From positions 1-64,000 of the forward strand of contig NZ_QUET01000018.1 in assembly GCF_003478445.1 (NCBI RefSeq): a DNA stretch of 64,000 bases, read 5' to 3'. The position numbers and the translations under genes are program-made. A model generated the notes under the pieces. The model was not told the origin of the DNA and ran no database searches. It saw nothing but the letters and a program-made list of their open reading frames with translations. The DNA comes from Roseburia sp. AM59-24XD (GTDB lineage: Bacteria; Bacillota; Clostridia; Lachnospirales; Lachnospiraceae). This document shows, piece by piece, positions 17,518 through 26,104 of this stretch (within the stretch, counting starts at the first letter, position 1; each line of letters opens with the position of its first letter).

Positions 17518-19416
17518 ATGGAAAAACGTAAAACAATAGGGATATTTTTGGAGGGAGATGACGTTCTCCAGGAGGGCTTGATCGCCAATGCTTTAATTGG
17601 GGAAGCGCAGGTGAAGGACTACAATATATTGATGTATCACAGTCTGATGAAAAAGCCGTCGTATGAGCAGGGATGTGTATCGGATGATGTCGCCAAGGGC
17701 GAGGGTGCGATCTATCAGCTTCCGGATTATCATATTTTTGACGGTGTGGTCATTCTGGGAGAGGTATTGCGTCCGGATGTGACAAGAGAGATCATTCGCC
17801 GTGCAGCAGAAGCAGATGTGCCGGTGATCGATGTCAATGATGTGTACGATGGCTGTTACCAGATCGGATATAATGATACGATCGGTATGAAGGAAATGGT
17901 ACTGCATCTGATCCGTGAGCATGACTGCCGCGATATCTATTTTATGTCCGGATTTAAGGGCAACAAAGAATCCGAGGAGAGAGAGGCGGCATACCGCAGT
18001 GCTCTGGAGGAGGAAGGAATTGAGTTTCAGCGGGATCATGTCGGCTATGGACAGTTCTATATGCAGGCGGCGGATGTGATACAAGAGTATCTGGAATCGC
18101 ATCCGATGCCGGATGCGATTGTGTGTGCCAACGATACCATGGCGATGTTTGTCATTAAGTATCTCAATGACAATGAATATCAGGTGCCGGAGGATGTGAT
18201 CGTCACAGGCTTTGATCACACGAAGGAAGCCTCGGAGTATCAGCCTTCCATTTCTTCTGTGGAACGTTCCCTGCGTAAGTCCGGCGTGGAGGCGGTAAGG
18301 CTTCTGGAAGCACTTTGGTGCGGAGAACAGGTTCCACAGAGAAGTCTGGTTCCGGCACATCTGGTACTGAATCAGAGTTGTGGCTGTGTAGAACATACGA
18401 AGCTGGATCTGAACAGGATTAATCAGGAGAAATTAAAGGACATTGTGCGCAGGGATTTGTTTATCCATCATCTGACCGAATTCTGGCGGGATGTTTCGCC
18501 GAAGGAGTCTGTGGAGGAAGTGCTTGAGGTCATTTGTGATTATCTGGATTTCTTTGGATGGAAGGAATTTCGTTTCTGTCTTTGCGATGATATTATTGAT
18601 CAGGGTGGTGGCAGAAGCAAACGGATCCATGGGTATTCACAGAATATGACTCTGGTAACCTGCAGACGGGGAGAACCGCTTTTGATGGAACCTGTGTTTT
18701 ATCCTGATATACTTCCGGATATTCCGTTGCAGGGGGAAGAACCGGCACATGATATTTTTGTACCATTGTATCTGAATCAGCGTACAGTTGGTTATCTGTG
18801 GATATCGACGGATTATTGTATGCAGGAAACACCTATGGTATATGCAATGTTGACGGTTATGAACAGCTCGGTTATTGATCTGTGTCTGTTGAAGGAGAAG
18901 GATTCTCTGGTAGAAAAGCTGGACAGCATGTATGTGCGTGACGAGTTGACCAAGCTTTATAATCGTTTTGGCATGAGACGTTATGTGGAGAAGATCCTGC
19001 AGGTAGCAAAACGCGATGGAAAGCACATTATGTGTATTGAGATGGATCTGGATGGTTTGAAGCGGATCAATGATACCTATGGTCATGATGCGGGAGACAA
19101 TGCCATTGTGCAGATTGCCAATGCGATGCGTCAGGCATCAGAGCGCAGAGAGGTCTGTATACGAAGCGGTGGCGATGAATTTCTGGTATTTGGAATTGCC
19201 GAAAAGGAAAGTGATGCAAGATCATTTATCCGCAGAGTGGAGGATTGTCTTGATGAGTATAACAGCCGGAATCAGTGGCCGTATCAGGTTGCGTGCAGTT
19301 GTGGATATTATGTACGCCGTGCCAGTGAGATCAATTCTCTTGAGGAGATGGTGACAGAGGCAGATAAGCTTCTTTATATGGTCAAGGCAAGAAGGCGGAC
19401 GACACGGACGTCATAA
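17518..19416 (+). CDS. Diguanylate cyclase with LacI-type sugar-binding-like sensor domain
   Basis: A 632-residue cytoplasmic protein with no signal peptide. Residues about 5-290 look like a periplasmic-binding-protein type I/LacI ligand domain (FDGVVILGEVLRPDVTREI, VIDVNDVYDG, PDAIVCANDTMAMFVIKYL, VIVTGFDHTKEASEYQPSIS) but the LacI helix-turn-helix is absent. A middle region (about 300-460) may be GAF-like. The C-terminal domain is GGDEF: LTKLYNRFGMRRYVEK, DLDGLKRINDTYGHDAGDNA, and the intact RSGGDEF active site, so synthesis of c-di-GMP from two GTP is expected. It likely couples an intracellular small molecule, perhaps a sugar, to c-di-GMP; the ligand is unknown. Flagellar genes elsewhere in the window offer a plausible target. 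Confidence 0.85.
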   Translation: MEKRKTIGIFLEGDDVLQEGLIANALIGEAQVKDYNILMYHSLMKKPSYEQGCVSDDVAKGEGAIYQLPDYHIFDGVVILGEVLRPDVTREIIRRAAEADVPVIDVNDVYDGCYQIGYNDTIGMKEMVLHLIREHDCRDIYFMSGFKGNKESEEREAAYRSALEEEGIEFQRDHVGYGQFYMQAADVIQEYLESHPMPDAIVCANDTMAMFVIKYLNDNEYQVPEDVIVTGFDHTKEASEYQPSISSVERSLRKSGVEAVRLLEALWCGEQVPQRSLVPAHLVLNQSCGCVEHTKLDLNRINQEKLKDIVRRDLFIHHLTEFWRDVSPKESVEEVLEVICDYLDFFGWKEFRFCLCDDIIDQGGGRSKRIHGYSQNMTLVTCRRGEPLLMEPVFYPDILPDIPLQGEEPAHDIFVPLYLNQRTVGYLWISTDYCMQETPMVYAMLTVMNSSVIDLCLLKEKDSLVEKLDSMYVRDELTKLYNRFGMRRYVEKILQVAKRDGKHIMCIEMDLDGLKRINDTYGHDAGDNAIVQIANAMRQASERREVCIRSGGDEFLVFGIAEKESDARSFIRRVEDCLDEYNSRNQWPYQVACSCGYYVRRASEINSLEEMVTEADKLLYMVKARRRTTRTS

Positions 19417-19473
19417 GTCGCTATCATGTCTGTTTCGCGGACAGAGAAAGCAGAACTTTAATGTATATAAAAG

Positions 19474-19516
19474 GCCCCCGCAGACGTGACAGAATGTGTC
19501 ACCGGTCTGCGGGGCT
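19474..19516. terminator. Bidirectional terminator hairpin
   Basis: A long hairpin with arms GCCCCCGCAGAC and GTCTGCGGGGC plus an inner GTGACA/TGTCAC stem lies between the convergent GGDEF gene and the LRR gene. Confidence 0.75.
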
Positions 19517-19568
19517 TGTATCATTTAATTATCCATGAAGACAACCGGTTTGATTGGTATGTATCAGA

Positions 19569-20498
19569 CTAGTATACATAAATCTTAAGCTTGGAAGCTT
19601 TTGCTTTGACAAGAAGGGAGCGGTAAGCGGATTTCTTACCGGATGGAACAACAACGTAGCAGCCACTCTTGACATAGCGGAATGCGTTACTGTTGATCTT
19701 TGTGATCTTTTTGGAGTTGATGATAACGGCTTTTAATTTCTTGCAGTTTTGGAATGCCTTTTCGCCGATAAATGTTGTTTTGGCAGGAATCGTAACCTTG
19801 CGCAGGGCAGAACATCCGGCAAAGGCATATTTTTTGATTGTTGTTACACCGCTTCCGATTGTGACGGAGGTTAAGGATGTCATCCCCTGGAAGGCATATT
19901 TTCCGATGTAGGTGACATTTTTGCCAACTTTGACGGAAGTCAGAGCCTTGTTGTTTTTAAAGGATTTTTCGTTGATTCCCGTAACGAGGTAGCTGGTACC
20001 CTGCCATGTAACACTTGCAGGAATTGTAAGGCTGGTTTTAAGCTTGCCTTCTGCACTAAGTCCACGGACTTTAACCGTTGCTTTGGCAGTTCCGTCTGCG
20101 ACAGCGGTAACACTGTAGATGTAGTTGCCTGTTGTGAAACGATCACCAACCTTTAATGCTGCATTTGTTGTGATACCTGCCGGCGTTGTGGTTGTTACAA
20201 CTGCCGGCGGAGTTGCTGTTGCAGCCGGTGTGATCTTGGGCGGCTGTGTTGTTGCGGTACTTTCCGGCGTCTTTGTCTCCTCGGGTGTGTCTGTGACATC
20301 CGGTGTCTTGGTGGCTTCGGATGTTTCCTGCGGTGCATCGGTGACATCAGGAGTGTCAATACCACTGCCGGAGGTAATACTTGCTACAACTGTAGAACCA
20401 TCATTTTCCGCGGCTGTCTGGTTTGGCAGGCTGCTGATCCCTGCACCGGAGATAACCAGTGCGGCACTTAACATCATTGCGATTACTTTTTTCTTCAT
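19569..20498 (-). CDS. Secreted BspA-type leucine-rich-repeat protein
   Basis: A 309-residue secreted protein from ATG at 20498 with ribosome binding site GGAGGGATTC. The signal peptide is MKKKVIAMMLSAALVISGAG with a hydrophobic core. A Thr/Pro-rich linker (repeated 'TDTPE', 'TKTPD', about residues 40-110) leads to a short beta-rich region and then at least four LRR_5 repeats (YIGKYAFQGMTSLTSVTIG, IKKYAFAGCSALRKVTIP, IGEKAFQNCKKLKAVIIN). Such BspA-like repeats mediate protein or matrix binding at the surface. No cell-wall anchor is seen, so it may be released or bound non-covalently. The same repeat type ends the CotH-like protein at 13759-16438. Confidence 0.85.
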   Translation of the reverse strand: MKKKVIAMMLSAALVISGAGISSLPNQTAAENDGSTVVASITSGSGIDTPDVTDAPQETSEATKTPDVTDTPEETKTPESTATTQPPKITPAATATPPAVVTTTTPAGITTNAALKVGDRFTTGNYIYSVTAVADGTAKATVKVRGLSAEGKLKTSLTIPASVTWQGTSYLVTGINEKSFKNNKALTSVKVGKNVTYIGKYAFQGMTSLTSVTIGSGVTTIKKYAFAGCSALRKVTIPAKTTFIGEKAFQNCKKLKAVIINSKKITKINSNAFRYVKSGCYVVVPSGKKSAYRSLLVKAKASKLKIYVY

Positions 20499-20635
20499 TT
20501 GAATCCCTCCAATTTCTTTTTGATGTTGCATATCTTAACAGGCAGATAAGTCATTTTTCGGACAAAATTATGGCAGATCCGGCTCAATTTTTTGTCAGAA
20601 AAATGACAAAGCATCTAGGAATATTTCGGTTAGTT

Positions 20636-20644
20636 TGGTATAAT
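20636..20644 (+). promoter_or_regulatory. Extended -10 promoter of the cellulase gene
   Basis: TGG followed by TATAAT (20639-20644) is an extended -10 element; no convincing -35 is seen. It lies 43 bp before the start. Confidence 0.5.
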
Positions 20645-20686
20645 TACATATGTAGTGCAAATCGAATCATTATGAAGGAGGTAACT

Positions 20687-23254
20687 ATGAAGAAGCGATT
20701 TATGGGGAAATGGTTTTCCTTCGCTTTAGTTCTGGCGATGCTTATATCCCTGATGGGGAACTCAGGCGCACAGGCAGCTAAGGCACCGAAGATCAGCAAG
20801 AAATCAGTTACCGTTACGGCTGGAAAGTCAGCCACGGTAACAATTAAGAACAAGCCTTCAGGGGCGAAGATCACCTGGAAGACGAAAAACGCGAAGATTG
20901 CCACTGTTAAGAACGGCAAGATCAAGGGCGTGAAGGCAGGAAAGACGACAGTCACTGCCCGGGTTGTTTACAAAAAGGGCAAAAAGAAGATTACAAAGAA
21001 TTTTCAGGTAAAAGTAACCGTGAAAGCAGCGAAAAACGCTGCGACACAGGTTCCGGCGACACAGGCTCCGGCAACACAGGCTCCGGCAGCATCTGCACCT
21101 GCCCCGGCTGCACCGACTGTGGCACCGTCCGCTTCCACTGCACCGGTTGTAACTCCTGTTCCGACAAAGGCACCGCTTCAGTCGAGAACACCGGGTCCTT
21201 CCTATGGAGTGAATGAGTCCAATCTGACGGACGAGCATACATCTGCCAACGGCATTACCACAAAGGATAATGGTCTCATGAGAAGAAATCTTACTGCGCA
21301 GGATATCACACCTGTCATGGGGCTTGGCTGGAATGTCGGAAACTCTCTGGAGCAGACGCTTGCAAAGAGCTGCACCGCTCTTTCCGCAGAGGAGCAGGCA
21401 AAGCTGACGGACGAGCAGTGGGTAACCGGTTACGAGACCAATGCAGATAATGTAGTATCCACACAGAAGCTTTTCGACGGACTGAAAACATACGGCATCA
21501 ACACCGTCCGTATTCCGATCGCCTGGACTAATATGATGCAGGTAGTCAAGCAACCGGACGGAAGCAATTATTATAAGATCAACGATGCATACTTTAACCG
21601 TGTTGAGGAGGTTATGAACTACTGTCTCAACAATGAGATGTATGTCATCATCAATATCCATTGGGACAACGGCTGGTGGGGCATGTTCGGAGATAAGGAT
21701 CCGGCAGTCCGCGCAGAGGCATGGAAGAAATACGAGGACATGTGGACACAGATCGCAAACCGCTATCAGGAGTATTCTGATCATGTGATCTTCGAGGGCG
21801 GCAATGAGGAATTGGGCGAACGTCTCAATGATGACTGGACCGGCGGAAGCAAGCAGACCGGTACACTCACACTTGAGGAGACCTACGAGGTTGCAAATAA
21901 GATCAACCAGACCTTCGTCAACATTATCCGCGAGTGCGGTATTAATATGGACGGAACGACCAACAACAATTACGATCGTTTCCTTCTGATCCCGGGTTAT
22001 GACACAAACCTGCATCAGACCTGTGGAGACAAGTATTCCGATAAGGTTAAGAAAAATAACGACAAATTAACCTTCACAATGCCGGAGGATGTTAGTGACA
22101 ACGGAATCAGCAAACTGTTTGTTTCCATTCATTACTATGATCCTCTCGGATGGGGAATTGCAAAGTCCTCTTCCTCAAGCTATGAGACACCAAAGGGAAC
22201 CTCTAATTTCAAGGATACCTGGGGTTCTGAGGAAGATTATGCGGCAATGCAGGAGGATTTCGATGCAGTCAATACCGCTTTTACCGAGAAGGGCTACGGC
22301 GTGATCTTTGGTGAGTTTGGTGTTGTATCTGTTAACAAAGACGGCATTGCAGATTATTTCCGCCAGTTCTTCAAGAGCTGCCGGCAGTATGGCATGGTTC
22401 CGGTTATGTGGGATGAGGGAACATATGTAGACCGCTCCGGTACCGGCAATAAGAAAAAGGCATATTTTGTCTATGATGATATTGGACAGGTATTTGCAGA
22501 GATCACAGGATCGACTCCGAGCATCTCAGCCGATGCACTGAAGCTTACAACACACACAGGTATCCCGGAGAATCCGGTATCTGCCAATCAGGATCCACTT
22601 GTTGTTGCAACCTGGGACGGTGATTTTATGAGAAATACAACCACCTCTGCTTCTGTTGATCTTAATGAGATCCGCGGCGTATTCGGAGAACAGTTTATCG
22701 GACAGTATAACGGTCAGGAGGTCGGAGGCTACTGGAATGCGGGAACCACGACCATCAATGATAAATTTGAGGGACTTACCCTGGAAACATCATGCTCAAA
22801 GGAATGGTGGCATGCACATTACCAGTTGAGTGACTGGAGCAAGATTGAGAAGCCATGCGTGCGTATCACCATGCACAATGACGATATCAGTCAGTCTGCA
22901 GACCTTCAGCTTGTTTACACCGATCCGTCGATCATTGTCAATGAGAACGGTGCGGCATGGCGTTATGAGAAGGACTTTGCACAGGTTATCTATGAGACCG
23001 ATGAGAATGGCAAGGTTAAGACAGATGACAAAGAGCGTGCAATCGTGAAGAGAGATGCCGATGGAAATATGGTATTAGCAGATACCGCATGGATCGGTAA
23101 GGTATTAAATCTTGATAAGAATGCGCTGGAGGCATATCCGGTACTTCTTCTTACTACGAATAATTACCTTGGCGTTGATTTCGTCAAGGTTGAGATCTGC
23201 GACGCTGCATACAATGCAGACGGTACACCGTTTACGGAGGAAGCAGACAACTAA
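20687..23254 (+). CDS. Secreted GH5 endoglucanase with Ig-like and carbohydrate-binding-like domains
   Basis: An 855-residue extracellular beta-glucanase, start ATG 20687 behind GAAGGAGG. Signal peptide FSFALVLAMLISLMGNSGAQA. Residues about 30-120 form a Big_2/Ig-like domain (SVTVTAGKSATVTIK, ATVKNGKIKGVKAGKTTVTA), then a Pro/Ala/Thr linker with repeated 'ATQ(V/A)PAT' units. The GH5 barrel covers about 200-620: GWNVGNSLEQTL, YGINTVRIPIAWTN, INIHWDNGWWG, acid/base Glu in FEGGNEEL (about 373), IHYYDP and nucleophile Glu in FGEFGVV (about 542). The last 200 residues look like a beta-sandwich carbohydrate-binding module (GGYWNAGTTTINDKF). It probably cleaves beta-1,4-glucans such as cellulose, lichenan or glucomannan; exact substrate is not resolved. 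Confidence 0.9.
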   Translation: MKKRFMGKWFSFALVLAMLISLMGNSGAQAAKAPKISKKSVTVTAGKSATVTIKNKPSGAKITWKTKNAKIATVKNGKIKGVKAGKTTVTARVVYKKGKKKITKNFQVKVTVKAAKNAATQVPATQAPATQAPAASAPAPAAPTVAPSASTAPVVTPVPTKAPLQSRTPGPSYGVNESNLTDEHTSANGITTKDNGLMRRNLTAQDITPVMGLGWNVGNSLEQTLAKSCTALSAEEQAKLTDEQWVTGYETNADNVVSTQKLFDGLKTYGINTVRIPIAWTNMMQVVKQPDGSNYYKINDAYFNRVEEVMNYCLNNEMYVIINIHWDNGWWGMFGDKDPAVRAEAWKKYEDMWTQIANRYQEYSDHVIFEGGNEELGERLNDDWTGGSKQTGTLTLEETYEVANKINQTFVNIIRECGINMDGTTNNNYDRFLLIPGYDTNLHQTCGDKYSDKVKKNNDKLTFTMPEDVSDNGISKLFVSIHYYDPLGWGIAKSSSSSYETPKGTSNFKDTWGSEEDYAAMQEDFDAVNTAFTEKGYGVIFGEFGVVSVNKDGIADYFRQFFKSCRQYGMVPVMWDEGTYVDRSGTGNKKKAYFVYDDIGQVFAEITGSTPSISADALKLTTHTGIPENPVSANQDPLVVATWDGDFMRNTTTSASVDLNEIRGVFGEQFIGQYNGQEVGGYWNAGTTTINDKFEGLTLETSCSKEWWHAHYQLSDWSKIEKPCVRITMHNDDISQSADLQLVYTDPSIIVNENGAAWRYEKDFAQVIYETDENGKVKTDDKERAIVKRDADGNMVLADTAWIGKVLNLDKNALEAYPVLLLTTNNYLGVDFVKVEICDAAYNADGTPFTEEADN

Positions 23255-23297
23255 TATTGTGACGGCACAGGTGTTTCATATACAGTGATCACACTAA

Positions 23298-23348
23298 CAA
23301 AACCCGGTATTTTGAAAGGAAAAGTTCTTTTCGGAATACCGGGTTTTT
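23298..23348 (+). terminator. Intrinsic terminator after the cellulase gene
   Basis: AAACCCGGTATT pairs with AATACCGGGTTT, followed by TTTTT, 45 bp downstream of the stop codon. Confidence 0.8.
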
Positions 23349-23522
23349 ATGATTTGACATACGTTAAAAAGAAAAAAAGCGAAAATTTGTCAGAATTGTG
23401 TCAAAATTTAAGAATTATTTAAAGATATTGAAACGATTGTATGGTACTCTAAGCGTAGAGTATGTATTATCAGGAAGCTTATGGAGTAATACATGCACAG
23501 TTTTGGGAAAGGAGGGGGAACC

Positions 23523-24245
23523 TTGGAGAAACCGGAAACAGAAAATAAAGGGGAACCGCGCAAGTGCGTTATTGATGTCAAAGACCTGTATAAAATCTAT
23601 CCGATCGGCAAGAATGAGGTGCGTGCGCTGAATGGTGTAAGTTTCCAGGTGTATGAGGGAGAGTTTTGTGCCATTGTCGGTGCATCGGGCTCCGGTAAGT
23701 CTACATTGCTGAATATGCTTGCAGGACTGGAGAAGCCTACCAAAGGTCAGATCATGGTGGCAGGTGAGCGGATCGACAAGTACAAGGAGAACAGACTCGT
23801 ACAGTTTCGCAGGGAGAAGATTGGATTTATTTTTCAGTCCTTCAATCTGATCCCGACCATGAACGCGGTCGAGAATGTGGCATTACCGCTGGTATTTCGT
23901 GGCGTTTCCAAAAGCGTCCGCATGAAGCGTGCCGGAAAGATGATCGATCTGGTCGGACTGAAGAAGTACCGTCTGCATAAGCCGAACCAGATGTCCGGCG
24001 GACAGCAGCAGCGTGTCGGTATGGCAAGAGCACTGGTGCTTAATCCGAGCATTGTATTTGCGGATGAGCCGACAGGAAATCTGGATTCCAAGACATCGGC
24101 AGAGATGATGGAACTGATGCGCCATGTGCTCAGTGAACACAACAAAACTCTTGTTATGGTTACACATGACAATGATCTGGCGGCACTTGCCGACAGACAG
24201 ATTCGGATCAAGGATGGCAAGATCGTCGAGAATGTACAGGATTGA
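23523..24245 (+). CDS. ABC transporter ATP-binding protein (MacB/LolD type)
   Basis: An ATPase of about 240 residues with TTG start 23523 supported by GGAGGGGG (23511-23518); ATG 23493 is an in-frame alternative without a good ribosome binding site. Motifs: Walker A GASGSGKSTLLNMLAG, Q-loop FIFQSFNLIPTM, signature MSGGQQQRVGMARAL, Walker B IVFADEPTGNLDSKT and the H-loop MVTHD. The sequence is of the MacB/LolD class that partners FtsX-type permeases and usually exports or extracts large substrates. It heads a three-gene operon with a secreted protein and an FtsX-like permease. Confidence 0.93.
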   Translation: MEKPETENKGEPRKCVIDVKDLYKIYPIGKNEVRALNGVSFQVYEGEFCAIVGASGSGKSTLLNMLAGLEKPTKGQIMVAGERIDKYKENRLVQFRREKIGFIFQSFNLIPTMNAVENVALPLVFRGVSKSVRMKRAGKMIDLVGLKKYRLHKPNQMSGGQQQRVGMARALVLNPSIVFADEPTGNLDSKTSAEMMELMRHVLSEHNKTLVMVTHDNDLAALADRQIRIKDGKIVENVQD

Positions 24246-24262
24246 TGAAAAGGGGAATCTGA

Positions 24263-26104
24263 ATGATCCAGAAAATGGAGGATAACATTTTGAAAAAGAA
24301 AAAATTATTACTGGCAGTGCTTCTTAGCCTGGCAATGGTGACGAGCGTGGTGCCTGGACAGAATCTGAAAACAGCGTGGGCTGCAGGTGAGGGGGATGAA
24401 CAGGGAAACACCGGTAGTCTGGTGGGTGATGACGGTATGCAGAGCGAGGTTATAAACGGCAATGCGGCAGACATCAGCTTTTCCAATGTAAGCGTATCCG
24501 GCAGTAAGGCAGGCGGTAAGGTGAATGTATCCTTTACCGTGACCGGTAACAGGAACAGCAAAAAGCACTATGATATAGAGAATATTGAGAAGATATATCC
24601 GGTATTAAATGACAGCTTTCCGTTTGTTATGGATAACGAAGCGTACCGTGTGACAAACGGCAGCGGCAATTCAGTCAGCTGCAGCTATACCTTCCGGGCA
24701 AAGGATAATCTGGACACAGCATACTATATGGCTGGCTTTACGGTAGTGTATACCAGAAAGGCTGTCGATGGAAGCCAGACAGCGTATGACAGTGAGTACA
24801 GCCTCAATAAAAATATCAGCGTCAAGCTGACAGGAAAACCAAAAGCAACCGAGAAGCCGGATGTGAAACAGGATGCGAAGGATGCAGACATTTCCCTGAA
24901 AATGCGCAATACTCCATATGGTGTTTACGGAGGAAGCTGTGCGGTATCGTTTGTGGCAAGCAGTAAGAAATATGCAATCAAGAGCGTTGTTCCGGTGATC
25001 GACAACAACTTCCCGTTTGCAAGTACCACCGACGCTTATAAGGTGATCCGTTCTGCAGGCACGAGGAATTTATCCTGCAGCTACAATTTCAAGGTGAAGA
25101 ATAACGTATCCACAGGATATCAGGGTGTGGTATTCCGGATCGGTTATCTGAAGAACGGTCAGGCAGTGACCGAGGATAAGACCGTCAATATAGAGCTGAA
25201 GGGAAAGACACAGAAGAACAAAGCCGACAAAGGTAAGAAGAGCACACCTCGCGTGATGGTATCCGGTTTTACGACGGATGTGAAACAGGTGCGTCCAAAC
25301 GGAAAGTTTCTTCTGACATTAGAGCTTCGTAACAATGCAAGCCAGGCAGTACATAATATCAAGCTGACTATGTCTACGGAGAACGGCGAGTTTCTGCCAC
25401 TGAGTGGTGCAAGTACAGCATATCTGGACAGCATCGCCGCCAAGTCTGCGGCAAAGGTTTCCTTCTGGATGAAGGCGGCAGCCGGCTTAAGCTCCAAATC
25501 TTATCAGGTAACCGTAAAGACAGAGTATGAAGATGGCAGAGCAAACGGCTATAATGCAGAGGATCATGTTTCTATCCCTGTCGTACAGAAGGATCGTATC
25601 AGTCTGACAGATGTGGTTCCGCCGGATATGCTCAGTGTAGGCGGCACAGGAGATCTGTCCTTCTCTATCAATAACCTTGGCGGAAGTGCGCTGAACAATG
25701 TATCTGTAATCTGTAAAGGAAAGGAAATCTCCTGTGAGAAATCCTTTGTTGGTAACATTGCAGCCGGAGCAACCGGTTATGCTACTGTGACGCTGAATGG
25801 TGATCAGGCAACCGCGGATGACAGTGACGGCACATGCACGATCATCGTAAAGTATGAGAATGCTTCCGGTGAGACGAAGAAATATACCGAAAAGACAAAT
25901 GTATATGTAACTGAAGAGATGGACGATGCAGATATTCCGGCAGGGGATACAGAGGATGTACAGGCAAAGAAGGGGATTCCGCTTGCTGCAAAGATTGCCA
26001 TTGGCGTGGCGGCAGTTATTGTGATTATCGTCATTGTTCGGGTGATCGTGAAGAAAAGACGCAAGAAAAAAGAAGAGGAGTTGATGGACGATGAGCTTCT
26101 ATGA
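24263..26104 (+). CDS. Secreted, membrane-anchored partner of the MacB-like transporter
   Basis: A 613-residue protein with signal peptide (KKKKLLLAVLLSLAMVTSVV, cleavage near TAWA-A) and one C-terminal transmembrane helix (AAKIAIGVAAVIVIIVIVRVIV) followed by basic KKRRKKKEEE. The exterior carries two related beta-sandwich units (residues about 75-190 and about 210-310, each with a 'YPVLND.FPF...AYRV' / 'VPVIDN.FPF...AYKV' pattern and 'SCSY.F..K.N'), then CARDB-like adhesion domains. TTG 24290 behind GGAGG is an alternative start. It ends 14 bp inside the permease gene, so the three genes are coupled. In Gram-negative MacAB the adaptor MacA plays a bridging role; whether this protein is an analogue or a cargo is unknown. 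Confidence 0.8.
   Translation: MIQKMEDNILKKKKLLLAVLLSLAMVTSVVPGQNLKTAWAAGEGDEQGNTGSLVGDDGMQSEVINGNAADISFSNVSVSGSKAGGKVNVSFTVTGNRNSKKHYDIENIEKIYPVLNDSFPFVMDNEAYRVTNGSGNSVSCSYTFRAKDNLDTAYYMAGFTVVYTRKAVDGSQTAYDSEYSLNKNISVKLTGKPKATEKPDVKQDAKDADISLKMRNTPYGVYGGSCAVSFVASSKKYAIKSVVPVIDNNFPFASTTDAYKVIRSAGTRNLSCSYNFKVKNNVSTGYQGVVFRIGYLKNGQAVTEDKTVNIELKGKTQKNKADKGKKSTPRVMVSGFTTDVKQVRPNGKFLLTLELRNNASQAVHNIKLTMSTENGEFLPLSGASTAYLDSIAAKSAAKVSFWMKAAAGLSSKSYQVTVKTEYEDGRANGYNAEDHVSIPVVQKDRISLTDVVPPDMLSVGGTGDLSFSINNLGGSALNNVSVICKGKEISCEKSFVGNIAAGATGYATVTLNGDQATADDSDGTCTIIVKYENASGETKKYTEKTNVYVTEEMDDADIPAGDTEDVQAKKGIPLAAKIAIGVAAVIVIIVIVRVIVKKRRKKKEEELMDDELL

Noticed and set aside
20858..22015. A 385-codon minus-strand frame
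   Set aside because: It is antisense to the cellulase gene, with Cys/Arg-rich low-complexity sequence typical of a shadow frame.
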